A stretch of 24,690 nucleotides of DNA from a virus, in the IMG/VR virus record IMGVR_UViG_3300031974_000461, positions 1 through 24,690 of that record; one strand, written 5' to 3'. Position numbers and translations under genes: made by a program. Every line of letters starts with the position of its first letter. The first letter of the stretch is position 1. Below, one piece after another: positions 15,235 to 22,302 of this stretch. The notes under the pieces were generated by a model. It did no database searches. It saw nothing but the letters and a program-made list of their open reading frames with translations, and was not told the origin of the DNA.

Positions 15235-15269
15235 ATACACTTAGTGTACGATATAATACACTTAGTGTA
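15235..15269 (+). repeat. Two tandem copies of a palindrome, operator candidate
   Basis: ATACACTTAGTGTA occurs at 15235-15248 and again at 15256-15269. Each copy is a perfect dyad (TACAC-TTA-GTGTA), and the period is 21 bp, two helical turns. A TATAAT (15252-15257) lies between them without a good -35. The arrangement looks like a pair of operators for a dimeric repressor in the 90-bp gap before the primase-like gene. Confidence 0.6.
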
Positions 15270-15286
15270 TGGATCAATCAATCGGT

Positions 15287-15315
15287 TTGACAAACGCCAC
15301 ATGATGTGGTATAAT
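15287..15315 (+). promoter_or_regulatory. Consensus sigma70 promoter with a dyad filling the spacer
   Basis: TTGACA (15287-15292), 17-bp spacer, TATAAT (15310-15315). The spacer contains CCACAT-G-ATGTGG (15297-15309), a perfect 6-bp inverted repeat that abuts the -10 and would compete with polymerase if bound. Start codon at 15323 is 7 bases after the -10. Confidence 0.82.
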
Positions 15316-15322
15316 ATGTCGC

Positions 15323-16267
15323 ATGTATGAATTAACCATATTCAAAAATCAGTTTGATAACAAGACACACCGCAGAACCACGTTCATGTCGTGGATGGAC
15401 TTTGTGGTATGTCTTCGTGATTCTTACACTAAACCAGGAGAGAAAGGTGGACCCAATAGTTCTCCTCTTCTTACTCCTGCTGTGTTCGACGTGGGTACGA
15501 CGCGTAGTAATAGATCTGTTTTATATTGGAGTTCTTGGTGTTGTGTTGACGTGGATGATCCTATTCACGGTGTTACTAATAGTGAGTTACTAAGAGAGTG
15601 GTTGCATCGTAAGTATGGTCAATATGACTATGTCGTCTACAACACAGCGAGCAGTACAGAAGAGAATTTAAAATTCCGTATCATATTTCGTCTTGATGAG
15701 AATGTTGAGAATAGTCGTATCAAAGCGTTCTGGCATGCACTCAACACAGAACTCGGTGATCTTGGTGACCCACAGACGAAAGACCTTGCACGTATGTACT
15801 ATGTGCCTGCACAGTATCCGAAAGCATACTCGTTCTTCATGGTTAACTCTGGTGGCAGTGCAATGAATGTTTCTGAGTTGATTGCGAAACATCCGTACCA
15901 TGAAAAGACTGGTAATGATTTTTTAGATAAACTGCCACTTGAATTGCAACAAGCTGTAATACAGCATCGCAAAAGTAGCCTAAATAACCTGGACTATAAG
16001 TGGTCGTCTTATCGCGATTGTCCGTTTTGGCCAAAGAAACTTGCGGCTGAGTATCAGATGATTAGCGGAAGTGGTTGGTATGCTAAGATGTATCGTATCG
16101 CAGTTGCCGTTGCAGGTAATGCATACTCTAAGGGGTACCCTATCACGTCAAGACAGATAGAGGAACTGTGTCGTGAGTTTGATCGTGACACTGGTAATTG
16201 GTATGAGAACCGTCCGCTTCATGTAGAAGCAGACAGAGCACTAGAATATATTTACAGGAATGGATAA
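15323..16267 (+). CDS. Primase-like protein, possible AEP/PrimPol-type
   Basis: A 314-residue protein located among replication genes. The central part resembles archaeo-eukaryotic primase/polymerase domains: a hydrophobic strand with an acidic CVDVDD triad (74-79), then YDYVVYNTAS and a basic strand LKFRIIFRLDE. Further on is KDLARMYYVPAQYP, like the D/R...YxPG region of AEP-type replication proteins. The C-terminal third is helical. T4 itself uses a DnaG-like primase (gp61), which is not in this window. The assignment is a motif impression and a different nucleotide-handling enzyme is possible. The TAA stop overlaps the epimerase start region. Confidence 0.4.
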   Translation: MYELTIFKNQFDNKTHRRTTFMSWMDFVVCLRDSYTKPGEKGGPNSSPLLTPAVFDVGTTRSNRSVLYWSSWCCVDVDDPIHGVTNSELLREWLHRKYGQYDYVVYNTASSTEENLKFRIIFRLDENVENSRIKAFWHALNTELGDLGDPQTKDLARMYYVPAQYPKAYSFFMVNSGGSAMNVSELIAKHPYHEKTGNDFLDKLPLELQQAVIQHRKSSLNNLDYKWSSYRDCPFWPKKLAAEYQMISGSGWYAKMYRIAVAVAGNAYSKGYPITSRQIEELCREFDRDTGNWYENRPLHVEADRALEYIYRNG

Positions 16268-16268
16268 A

Positions 16269-17210
16269 ATGGAAAGAGTTTTAGTTACAGGTGCCGCTGG
16301 ATTCATTGGGTCTCAGTTGTCAAAACGCCTGATGGATCGTGGACTGACTGTCAAGGGTATTGACAATTTTAACAGTCACTTATACACTCCAGAGTTGAAA
16401 CGAGATCGTATGGTACACTTCGGTCTAGATATTTGGGGATGTGACCTACAAGACTCAATTAAGTTAGAAGCACTTTTACGTGACTTTCAACCAGACACGA
16501 TTGTGCACCTAGCTGCAATGGCAGGTGTGCGAGACTCTCTTGGCAAAGAAAAGAGTTATCACGCAAACAACATTGACGCGACACAGAATCTCATTGATAT
16601 CTGTAAAGAGCATCTTCCAGAAACACGAATCGTTTATGCGTCAACGTCATGCATCTATGCTGGCGCACCAGTGCCATGGGTAGAGGGTCGCGAACATGGT
16701 AAGCAGTTGAACGCATACGGTTATACTAAGTGGGCAAACGAATGTCAGATGCAGTCGTCTGGTCTGAACACCGTCGGTTTACGATTCTTCACAGTCTACG
16801 GACCGTGGGGTCGTCCTGATATGGCACTGTTTGATTTCACTAAAAATATACTTGACGAAAACGAGATAACCGTGTATAATTATGGTGACATGAAGCGTGA
16901 CTTTACTTACGTGGATGACATTCTAGACGGTATTGAAATCGTTCTAGACAACACAGAAATTGAGTCTGGTGAAATCTTCAACATTGGTCGTGGCGAGCAA
17001 GTTGAACTCATGGACTTTATCGGTGAGATTGAAAAGAACACTGGTAAAAAAGCAATTAAGAATTTAGCTCCTAAGCATCCTGCTGACACAAAAGAGACTT
17101 GGTCAGATACGTCTAAACTAGGCGCTCTTGGTTACAGTCCCAAAGTGAGTATCGCAGAGGGTGTTGAGAAGTTTTATGAATGGTATAAAGAATATAACGA
17201 GGTAGACTAA
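16269..17210 (+). CDS. NAD-dependent nucleotide-sugar epimerase (UDP-glucuronate 4-epimerase-like)
   Basis: An extended short-chain dehydrogenase of 313 residues. The NAD-binding TGAAGFIGSQ is at 7-16, and VHLAAMAGVRDS is typical. The catalytic YASTSCIY serine region and Y150-x3-K154 in AYGYTKW are intact. LRFFTVYGPWGRPDMALF is characteristic of the UDP-glucuronate 4-epimerase/GalE-like branch. It would interconvert UDP-sugars in the cytoplasm, probably using the product of the dehydrogenase encoded next. ATG 16269 is preferred to ATG 16260 because the AGGA at 16255-16258 is then well spaced. Exact substrate cannot be fixed from sequence; a dehydratase or decarboxylase is less likely. Confidence 0.85.
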   Translation: MERVLVTGAAGFIGSQLSKRLMDRGLTVKGIDNFNSHLYTPELKRDRMVHFGLDIWGCDLQDSIKLEALLRDFQPDTIVHLAAMAGVRDSLGKEKSYHANNIDATQNLIDICKEHLPETRIVYASTSCIYAGAPVPWVEGREHGKQLNAYGYTKWANECQMQSSGLNTVGLRFFTVYGPWGRPDMALFDFTKNILDENEITVYNYGDMKRDFTYVDDILDGIEIVLDNTEIESGEIFNIGRGEQVELMDFIGEIEKNTGKKAIKNLAPKHPADTKETWSDTSKLGALGYSPKVSIAEGVEKFYEWYKEYNEVD

Positions 17211-17211
17211 T

Positions 17212-18198
17212 ATGTCTAGAACAATGCCAAATGGCGAACCAGCACGATTCCGTATTGGCATCGTGGGTCACGGTTTTGTAGGTCAAGCAGTAGAGTATGC
17301 GTTCACGCATCCTATGGTTGATTTCTCACTGTACGATCCAAAATACAACACAAGTCTAGACGATCTGTCTTCAGCCAGTCTAGAAGAAACTCCTACTTGT
17401 TTTTTCATCTGTGCGCCGACTCCGTCAAATGATGATGGATCTGTCAACTCTTCTATTGTTGAAGATAGTGCATTGAGATGTTTGAAAGAGACAGACGCAC
17501 TTGTGATTGTTAAGTCTACAATCACTCCTGATGCGATTGACCGAATCTATCAACAGATCACTAAAGATCAAGCGGATCGTTTTGCATACAACCCTGAGTT
17601 CTTGACAGAAAAGAACGCAAAGGCAGATTTCGTATCTGCAAAGTTTCATGTGATCGGTGGCACTCCAGCGTCTGTTATGGAAACGATTGACATCTATGAG
17701 ATCTTCGGTGCATGTGAGTCTAATGATTATCACCGAATGTCTGCATATGAAGCGTCATTTGTGAAATACACGATCAACTCATTCTTGTCTACTAAGATCA
17801 CATTCTTTAACCAGTTGTATGATCTTATCAACATGTATGGTTGTAATTATAACACGGTAGTTCGCGCTGCAGGTAAAGACGATCGTGTTGGTATGGGGCA
17901 CACACGAGTCCCTGGGTTTGATGGTAAGCGTGGTTTTGGCGGCGCATGTCTTCCAAAAGATACTAAGGCGTTCTTGAGGTTCTCTACGTTTGAAGATCAA
18001 AATGGCAACGAACACTCTTTTGATCTTTTAGAAAGAGTACTTGACATCAATAGTGATTATCGTGTACAATACGAACTTGATGAGCGTGAAAAAGTAAACA
18101 ATATTACATTCGTAGATTTTGGAGGCAAGAAGAATGTCAATAATGGACAAACTGAAGAAGAACTCGAAGATAAAGGAGACGGCGACACTCTCCACTAG
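17212..18198 (+). CDS. ugd: UDP-glucose 6-dehydrogenase-like enzyme, short form
   Basis: NAD-dependent oxidation of a UDP-hexose to the uronic acid. The Rossmann motif GIVGHGFVGQAVE is near the N-terminus, and FICAPTPSNDDGS, KSTITPDA and YNPEFLTEKNA are all family signatures. The catalytic cysteine is C246 in FGGACLPKDTKAF. The protein has 328 residues; usual bacterial enzymes have about 390-450. Sequence after the catalytic loop is short, so the C-terminal UDP-binding domain seems missing or much reduced. The last 65 bases overlap the start of uvsX in another frame and encode an acidic tail. With the epimerase it could supply UDP-glucuronate/galacturonate-type donors for the glycosyltransferases. 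Confidence 0.85.
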   Translation: MSRTMPNGEPARFRIGIVGHGFVGQAVEYAFTHPMVDFSLYDPKYNTSLDDLSSASLEETPTCFFICAPTPSNDDGSVNSSIVEDSALRCLKETDALVIVKSTITPDAIDRIYQQITKDQADRFAYNPEFLTEKNAKADFVSAKFHVIGGTPASVMETIDIYEIFGACESNDYHRMSAYEASFVKYTINSFLSTKITFFNQLYDLINMYGCNYNTVVRAAGKDDRVGMGHTRVPGFDGKRGFGGACLPKDTKAFLRFSTFEDQNGNEHSFDLLERVLDINSDYRVQYELDEREKVNNITFVDFGGKKNVNNGQTEEELEDKGDGDTLH

Positions 18199-19189
18199 TA
18201 AGTTCTTCACAGAGAAAGACATGGTTCCAACTGACGTTCCGATGGTGAACGTCGCATTGTCTGGATCTGTCAATGGTGGTGTCACCCCTGGACTTACTGT
18301 CCTTGCCGGACCATCTAAACACTTTAAGACATCATTCGCCCTACTCATGGCGGGTGCATATCTCAACGCGAAACCAGAGTCAGTCATGTTGTTCTATGAC
18401 TCAGAGTTTGGTTCGCCCCAGTCATACTTTGAGCAGTTTGGTATTGACACAGATCGCGTGTTGCATACTCCGATCGCAAATGTTGAAGAATTGAAATTTG
18501 ATTTGATCAATCAACTTGAACAACTTGATCGCGATGATGACGTAATCATCGTTATTGACTCTATAGGCAACCTCGCGTCTAAGAAAGAACTTGAAGACGC
18601 ACTGAACGAGAAGGGTGTCGCAGACATGTCTCGTGCTAAGGCACTGAAGGGTCTGTTCCGAATGTCAACTCCTTATCTGACAATGAAGAACATTCCACTG
18701 CTTGCGATCAACCACACGTATAAAGAGATCGGTTTGTTTCCAAAAGATATCGTCGGTGGCGGTACAGGTATTTACTACTCTGCGGATAACATTTGGATTC
18801 TTGGTCGTCAACAAGAGAAGCAGGGCACTGAGGTTGTTGGATACAACTTCGTCATCAACGTAGAGAAATCCCGTTATGTCAAAGAGAAGTCTAAGATCCC
18901 GATTGGTGTGTCTTGGGAAGGTGGTGTTCAGAAGTATTCCGGTCTACTTGATGTCGCTCTTGCTGGTGGTTACGTTGCTAAGCCTTCTAACGGTTGGTAT
19001 CAAAAAGTTGACACAACTACAGGCGAACTCGTTGGGACTAAAGTACGAACAAAAGACACATTGAGTGCAGAGTTCTGGGAACCTGTATTTGAAACAACTA
19101 ACTTTGCAGACTTCTTGGAGAAGACCTATAAGATCGGTTACTCTAGTGAAGTCAATGCAGAACTTATAACAGAAATGGAGGAAGCATGA
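18134..19189 (+). CDS. uvsX: UvsX, RecA-like recombinase
   Basis: Phage strand-exchange recombinase, 351 residues (T4 390). Walker A GPSKHFKTS is at 59-67. MLFYDSEFGSP and the Walker B strand VIIVIDSIGN follow, and LLAINHTYKE is the L1/L2-side region typical of T4-like UvsX. ATG 18134 is chosen because GGAGG (18121-18125) is 8 bases upstream; ATG 18143 is an alternative. The gene begins inside the end of ugd, a 65-base out-of-frame overlap. Its TGA overlaps the next start (ATGA). Confidence 0.96.
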   Translation: MSIMDKLKKNSKIKETATLSTSKFFTEKDMVPTDVPMVNVALSGSVNGGVTPGLTVLAGPSKHFKTSFALLMAGAYLNAKPESVMLFYDSEFGSPQSYFEQFGIDTDRVLHTPIANVEELKFDLINQLEQLDRDDDVIIVIDSIGNLASKKELEDALNEKGVADMSRAKALKGLFRMSTPYLTMKNIPLLAINHTYKEIGLFPKDIVGGGTGIYYSADNIWILGRQQEKQGTEVVGYNFVINVEKSRYVKEKSKIPIGVSWEGGVQKYSGLLDVALAGGYVAKPSNGWYQKVDTTTGELVGTKVRTKDTLSAEFWEPVFETTNFADFLEKTYKIGYSSEVNAELITEMEEA

Positions 19190-19548
19190 GTGAATTAAAT
19201 CTAGACAAACCTTCAGAACATCTTGACTACGAGTTAATTTCCGCGTATGATACCGAAGGCAATGAATTCTGGAATGTCAGTTTTCTAAGAACTCCTTACG
19301 AAGATGTGACGATTAGATACAATAACGTCCAGCTTGACGGTAAAGAGGGTCTGCTCAGGTTCAACTTTGACATCATTGAGAATGAGAAACCTGAGAACAC
19401 ACTTGAGAACATAGAGATGCAAAAGTTTGCGGCTGATGTTCTGCAAGACATTCTAGAAGGTGCCATACAAAACCACTCTTTAAATACACAGGAACAAAAT
19501 GACGGAAATCAATCTACAGCAGACGATTCTACGGAATCTACTGACTAA
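19186..19548 (+). CDS. Conserved hypothetical protein between uvsX and gp41
   Basis: A 120-residue acidic protein of unknown function. Residues 10-65 look like a beta-rich domain (YELISAYDTEGNEFWNVSF, then YEDVTIRYNNVQL). A helix follows (KFAADVLQDILEGAI), then a disordered Gln/Asp/Ser/Thr-rich tail. It is locked into the uvsX-gp41 operon by ATGA overlap at the start and a 50-base overlap with gp41 at the end, so co-translation is likely. A replisome accessory role is only suggested by position. Confidence 0.75.
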   Translation: MSELNLDKPSEHLDYELISAYDTEGNEFWNVSFLRTPYEDVTIRYNNVQLDGKEGLLRFNFDIIENEKPENTLENIEMQKFAADVLQDILEGAIQNHSLNTQEQNDGNQSTADDSTESTD

Positions 19549-20893
19549 CGATTCTTACATGAGAAAGGTTGCGGCCTTTCTCTCTCCAGACTATTTTGAA
19601 GGCACATATAATGGACTCTTTAAAGAGTTCACTTCTTATATTGCCAAGTTTAACAAACTACCTACCCTTGAAGCATTCAAGATTGAAATTGATTCTGAAG
19701 ACAGATTGTCAGACGAACAGTATCGTCACGCGATGGAGATACTGCCAGACATCTTTACTTACACTCCTGAAGACTCTGACTGGTTAGTAGATCGCACAGA
19801 AAAGTGGTGTCAAGACCGAGCAGTATTCAATGCTGTTATGGAGTCTATCAGTATTCTTGATGGCAAGCACCAGAAGTTATCAAAGAATGCAATACCAGAC
19901 ATACTTGCGAAAGCACTTGGTGTCTCTTTTGACACTAACATCGGTCACGATTATCTAGAGAACATTGACGACCGATGGGACTTCTATCACTTAGATGAAG
20001 AACGTATTGAGTTTGACTTAGATTATTTTAATCGCATCACTAAGGGTGGTCTGCCAAACAAAACACTCAACATCGCACTTGCAGGTACTGGTGTCGGTAA
20101 ATCTCTCTTCATGTGTCACTGCGCTGGATCGTCTCTGTCGCAAGGTAAAAACGTACTGTACATCACTATGGAGATGTCAGAAGAACGCATTGCAGAGCGA
20201 ATAGACGCGAATCTGTTGAACGTTCCAATGGACCAACTAGAACATCTCAGTAAAGATATGTTCACGTCTCGTGTAGAGTCTGTTGCACAGAAAACGACAG
20301 GTAAACTGATCATCAAAGAGTACCCGACGGGCAGTGCACACGCGAATCACTTCCGTGCCTTACTGAACGAACTAAAACTGAAAAAGCAATTTGTACCAGA
20401 TATGATCTTCATTGATTATTTGAATATCTGTGCAAGTGCACGTATGAAGGGGATGGGTGGTGCTATTAACTCGTATTCGTATATCAAGTCTATTGCTGAA
20501 GAGTTACGTGGTCTTGCCGTGGAATTTGACGTGCCGATCGTGTCTGCAACACAGACGACTCGTTCTGGTTACACTAATGATGACGTGGGGTTGGAAGATA
20601 CGTCCGAGTCTTTTGGACTACCCGCAACTGCCGACTTCATGTTCGCACTTATCTCCAACGACGAACTCAAAGCGAACAATCAGATCTTAGTAAAACAATT
20701 GAAGAACAGATATAACGATTTGGCTACATATCAAAGATTTGTCGTAGGCATTGATCGTAGCAAAATGCGTTTATATGACGTGGATCAAAATGATTCCCCA
20801 CTAAATAAAGAAGTAGATAATGGACCAGCATTTGATAACTCCAACACTGGTCAGCGAATCAATACAGAGCGTTTCGCAGACTTTACTCTATAG
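19499..20893 (+). CDS. 41: gp41, replicative DNA helicase (DnaB family)
   Basis: Hexameric 5'-3' helicase of the phage replisome, 464 residues (T4 475). An N-terminal helical domain includes FLSPDYFEGTYNGLFKEF. The RecA-like motor has Walker A GTGVGKS (196-202), LYITMEMSEERIAERID, MIFIDYLNIC as Walker B and VPIVSATQTTRSGY with the conserved glutamine. VKQLKNRYND carries the arginine finger region. ATG 19499 lies within the preceding gene with AGGA upstream. No fusion to primase is seen. Confidence 0.96.
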   Translation: MTEINLQQTILRNLLTNDSYMRKVAAFLSPDYFEGTYNGLFKEFTSYIAKFNKLPTLEAFKIEIDSEDRLSDEQYRHAMEILPDIFTYTPEDSDWLVDRTEKWCQDRAVFNAVMESISILDGKHQKLSKNAIPDILAKALGVSFDTNIGHDYLENIDDRWDFYHLDEERIEFDLDYFNRITKGGLPNKTLNIALAGTGVGKSLFMCHCAGSSLSQGKNVLYITMEMSEERIAERIDANLLNVPMDQLEHLSKDMFTSRVESVAQKTTGKLIIKEYPTGSAHANHFRALLNELKLKKQFVPDMIFIDYLNICASARMKGMGGAINSYSYIKSIAEELRGLAVEFDVPIVSATQTTRSGYTNDDVGLEDTSESFGLPATADFMFALISNDELKANNQILVKQLKNRYNDLATYQRFVVGIDRSKMRLYDVDQNDSPLNKEVDNGPAFDNSNTGQRINTERFADFTL

Positions 20894-20903
20894 GGAGAGT
20901 AAC

Positions 20904-21083
20904 ATGGATCCATACTTGCACACTGCGATTGCAGTGGTACTATTATATGCTTTTTATACAGTAGGTAATGTTCTTGGTAAACAAAGAGGTGTTGAAGCAA
21001 CACTTATTTGGGTATTAAACCACGGCCTATGCACCGAAGAAGATTTGAAAAAGATTAATGAAGAACTCAGCGAAGAAGAATAG
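20904..21083 (+). CDS. Small membrane-anchored protein
   Basis: A 59-residue protein starting with a single hydrophobic helix (AIAVVLLYAFYTVGNVLG) and ending in a charged cytoplasmic helix (CTEEDLKKINEELSEEE). ATG 20904 follows GGGAGAG just after the gp41 stop, so it is co-transcribed with the helicase. No domain recognised. Its 3' end overlaps the next gene by 26 bases. Confidence 0.7.
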   Translation: MDPYLHTAIAVVLLYAFYTVGNVLGKQRGVEATLIWVLNHGLCTEEDLKKINEELSEEE

Positions 21084-21261
21084 TCCTATTTTTGATTGCC
21101 CTGTCGTAGAGACAGTGCTAGAGGGAGAGTATGCGTTTGAAATACCAGACTCTCTCTTTGATCATTTTAATTTGAAAAAAGGTGACAAAGTATCCTTTAA
21201 GCATCAAATTGGTGACAGATATTCTATGATTATTCGAAGGACTGACAGAAACGATGACTGA
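21058..21261 (+). CDS. Small SpoVT/AbrB-like swapped-hairpin protein (tentative)
   Basis: A 67-residue protein with FEIPDSLFDHFNLKKGDKVSF followed by YSMIIRR. The pattern of a strand, a short helix (IPxxLxxxxxLKKGDxV) and another strand resembles AbrB/MazE-type DNA-binding hairpins. No toxin gene partner is present. It overlaps both neighbours, and its stop region is shared with the start of the 2OG oxygenase-like gene. It could be a small transcription factor; the fold is inferred from one motif. Confidence 0.5.
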   Translation: MKNSAKKNSPIFDCPVVETVLEGEYAFEIPDSLFDHFNLKKGDKVSFKHQIGDRYSMIIRRTDRNDD

Positions 21262-21928
21262 AGTTGTAATTCGTAATAAAGAGATGTTGGAAGTACTCAA
21301 CGGATTCTCCGAAGAGATGCTATCCAAGCCGTCGTACAACGACGAAAAGTACTGGACTTATCATGAGAGAAAAGATATTGACTTGGGGTCTTACTATACC
21401 TCACGTGAGTATCTGTTAGATTGTCTCTCTCGTGATAAACTAGTTGGCCCGCCTGATCGGTATTTCGCACAACCGATAGCAAAAATGGTGCGTGAAGATA
21501 AAGAGACATGGGGAGACTTCATGCAGAAGGTCAAGTACGATTTCGCATCGGAACTTGGCGCACATACTTCTGCATTACTCTCATACTATCCTCCTGGTGG
21601 TTTCGTGGGTTGGCACACTAACTACGACGCCAATGCATATCAGATTTTGTTCACTTGGTCAGAGACTGGAGAAGGTTTCTTTGAGTACTACGATAAACAG
21701 AATGACAAAATCATTAAGATTGACGATGTCCCTGGTTGGCAATGTCGCCATTACTACTTTGGTGCAGAACAAGAAGAAGATCTGCACTGTTGGCACGCTG
21801 CATACACAGAGTGTCAACGTATCACACTTGCATATAAGTTTGTCAACAACGGGAGCATAAATAATCCTGAAGATGCGCAAGCACGTGCTTTGCGTGATAT
21901 GTTAATTGAAGACATAGAGACTCCCTAA
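21254..21928 (+). CDS. 2OG-Fe(II) oxygenase-like protein
   Basis: A 224-residue protein of a type common in T4-like marine phages. The core has YYPPGGFVGWHTNYDAN (H121), then ILFTWSETGEGFFEYYD. PGWQCRHYYFG and CWHAAYT (H181) follow, with R189 in the position expected to hold 2-oxoglutarate. The usual proximal HxD/E motif reads HTN here (N123), with D125 two residues later, so the metal site is altered or shifted. It may hydroxylate a protein or nucleic acid. Start overlaps the AbrB-like gene, stop overlaps the iscU start by one base. Confidence 0.65.
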   Translation: MTEVVIRNKEMLEVLNGFSEEMLSKPSYNDEKYWTYHERKDIDLGSYYTSREYLLDCLSRDKLVGPPDRYFAQPIAKMVREDKETWGDFMQKVKYDFASELGAHTSALLSYYPPGGFVGWHTNYDANAYQILFTWSETGEGFFEYYDKQNDKIIKIDDVPGWQCRHYYFGAEQEEDLHCWHAAYTECQRITLAYKFVNNGSINNPEDAQARALRDMLIEDIETP

Positions 21929-22302
21929 TGTACTCTGACAAAGTTTTAGACCACTACGAGAATCCACGCAATGTGGGTAAGATGGACAAAGAAGACGACA
22001 ACGTCGGAACTGGTATGGTCGGCGCCCCCGCGTGTGGTGACGTGATGCAACTACAGATACTTGTCGACGAAATCGGAGTTATCCAAGATGCGAAGTTTAA
22101 AACTTATGGTTGTGGTAGTGCTATTGCTTCTAGTTCTCTACTGACTGAATGGGTCAAGGGCAAAACTCTTGAAGAGGCAAATGAGATCAAGAACACAGAC
22201 ATTGCTTCTGAACTCGCACTACCACCAGTAAAAATTCATTGCAGTGTTCTTGCAGAAGATGCGATAAAGGCTGCAATCAAAGACTACAAAGAGAAGCACT
22301 AA
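21928..22302 (+). CDS. iscU: IscU-type iron-sulfur cluster scaffold
   Basis: A complete 124-residue IscU, the scaffold on which [2Fe-2S] clusters are assembled from sulfur given by IscS. The ligands are C36 and D38 (PACGDV), C62 (YGCGSAIASSS) and H104-C105 (IHCSVLAEDA). The LPPVK motif (98-102), recognised by the host HscA/HscB chaperones for cluster release, is intact. The N-terminus (YSDKVLDHYENPRNVG) is typical. No iscS, hscA or fdx is seen here, so it would act with host machinery. It follows an oxygenase-like gene and is coupled to the next gene (TAATG). Confidence 0.95.
   Translation: MYSDKVLDHYENPRNVGKMDKEDDNVGTGMVGAPACGDVMQLQILVDEIGVIQDAKFKTYGCGSAIASSSLLTEWVKGKTLEEANEIKNTDIASELALPPVKIHCSVLAEDAIKAAIKDYKEKH

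Noticed and set aside
22239-22301. Upstream ATG extending the SGNH-like protein into iscU
   Set aside because: The extra 21 residues (Cys/Arg-rich) are a shadow of iscU. ATG 22302 overlaps the iscU stop in the usual coupling arrangement.
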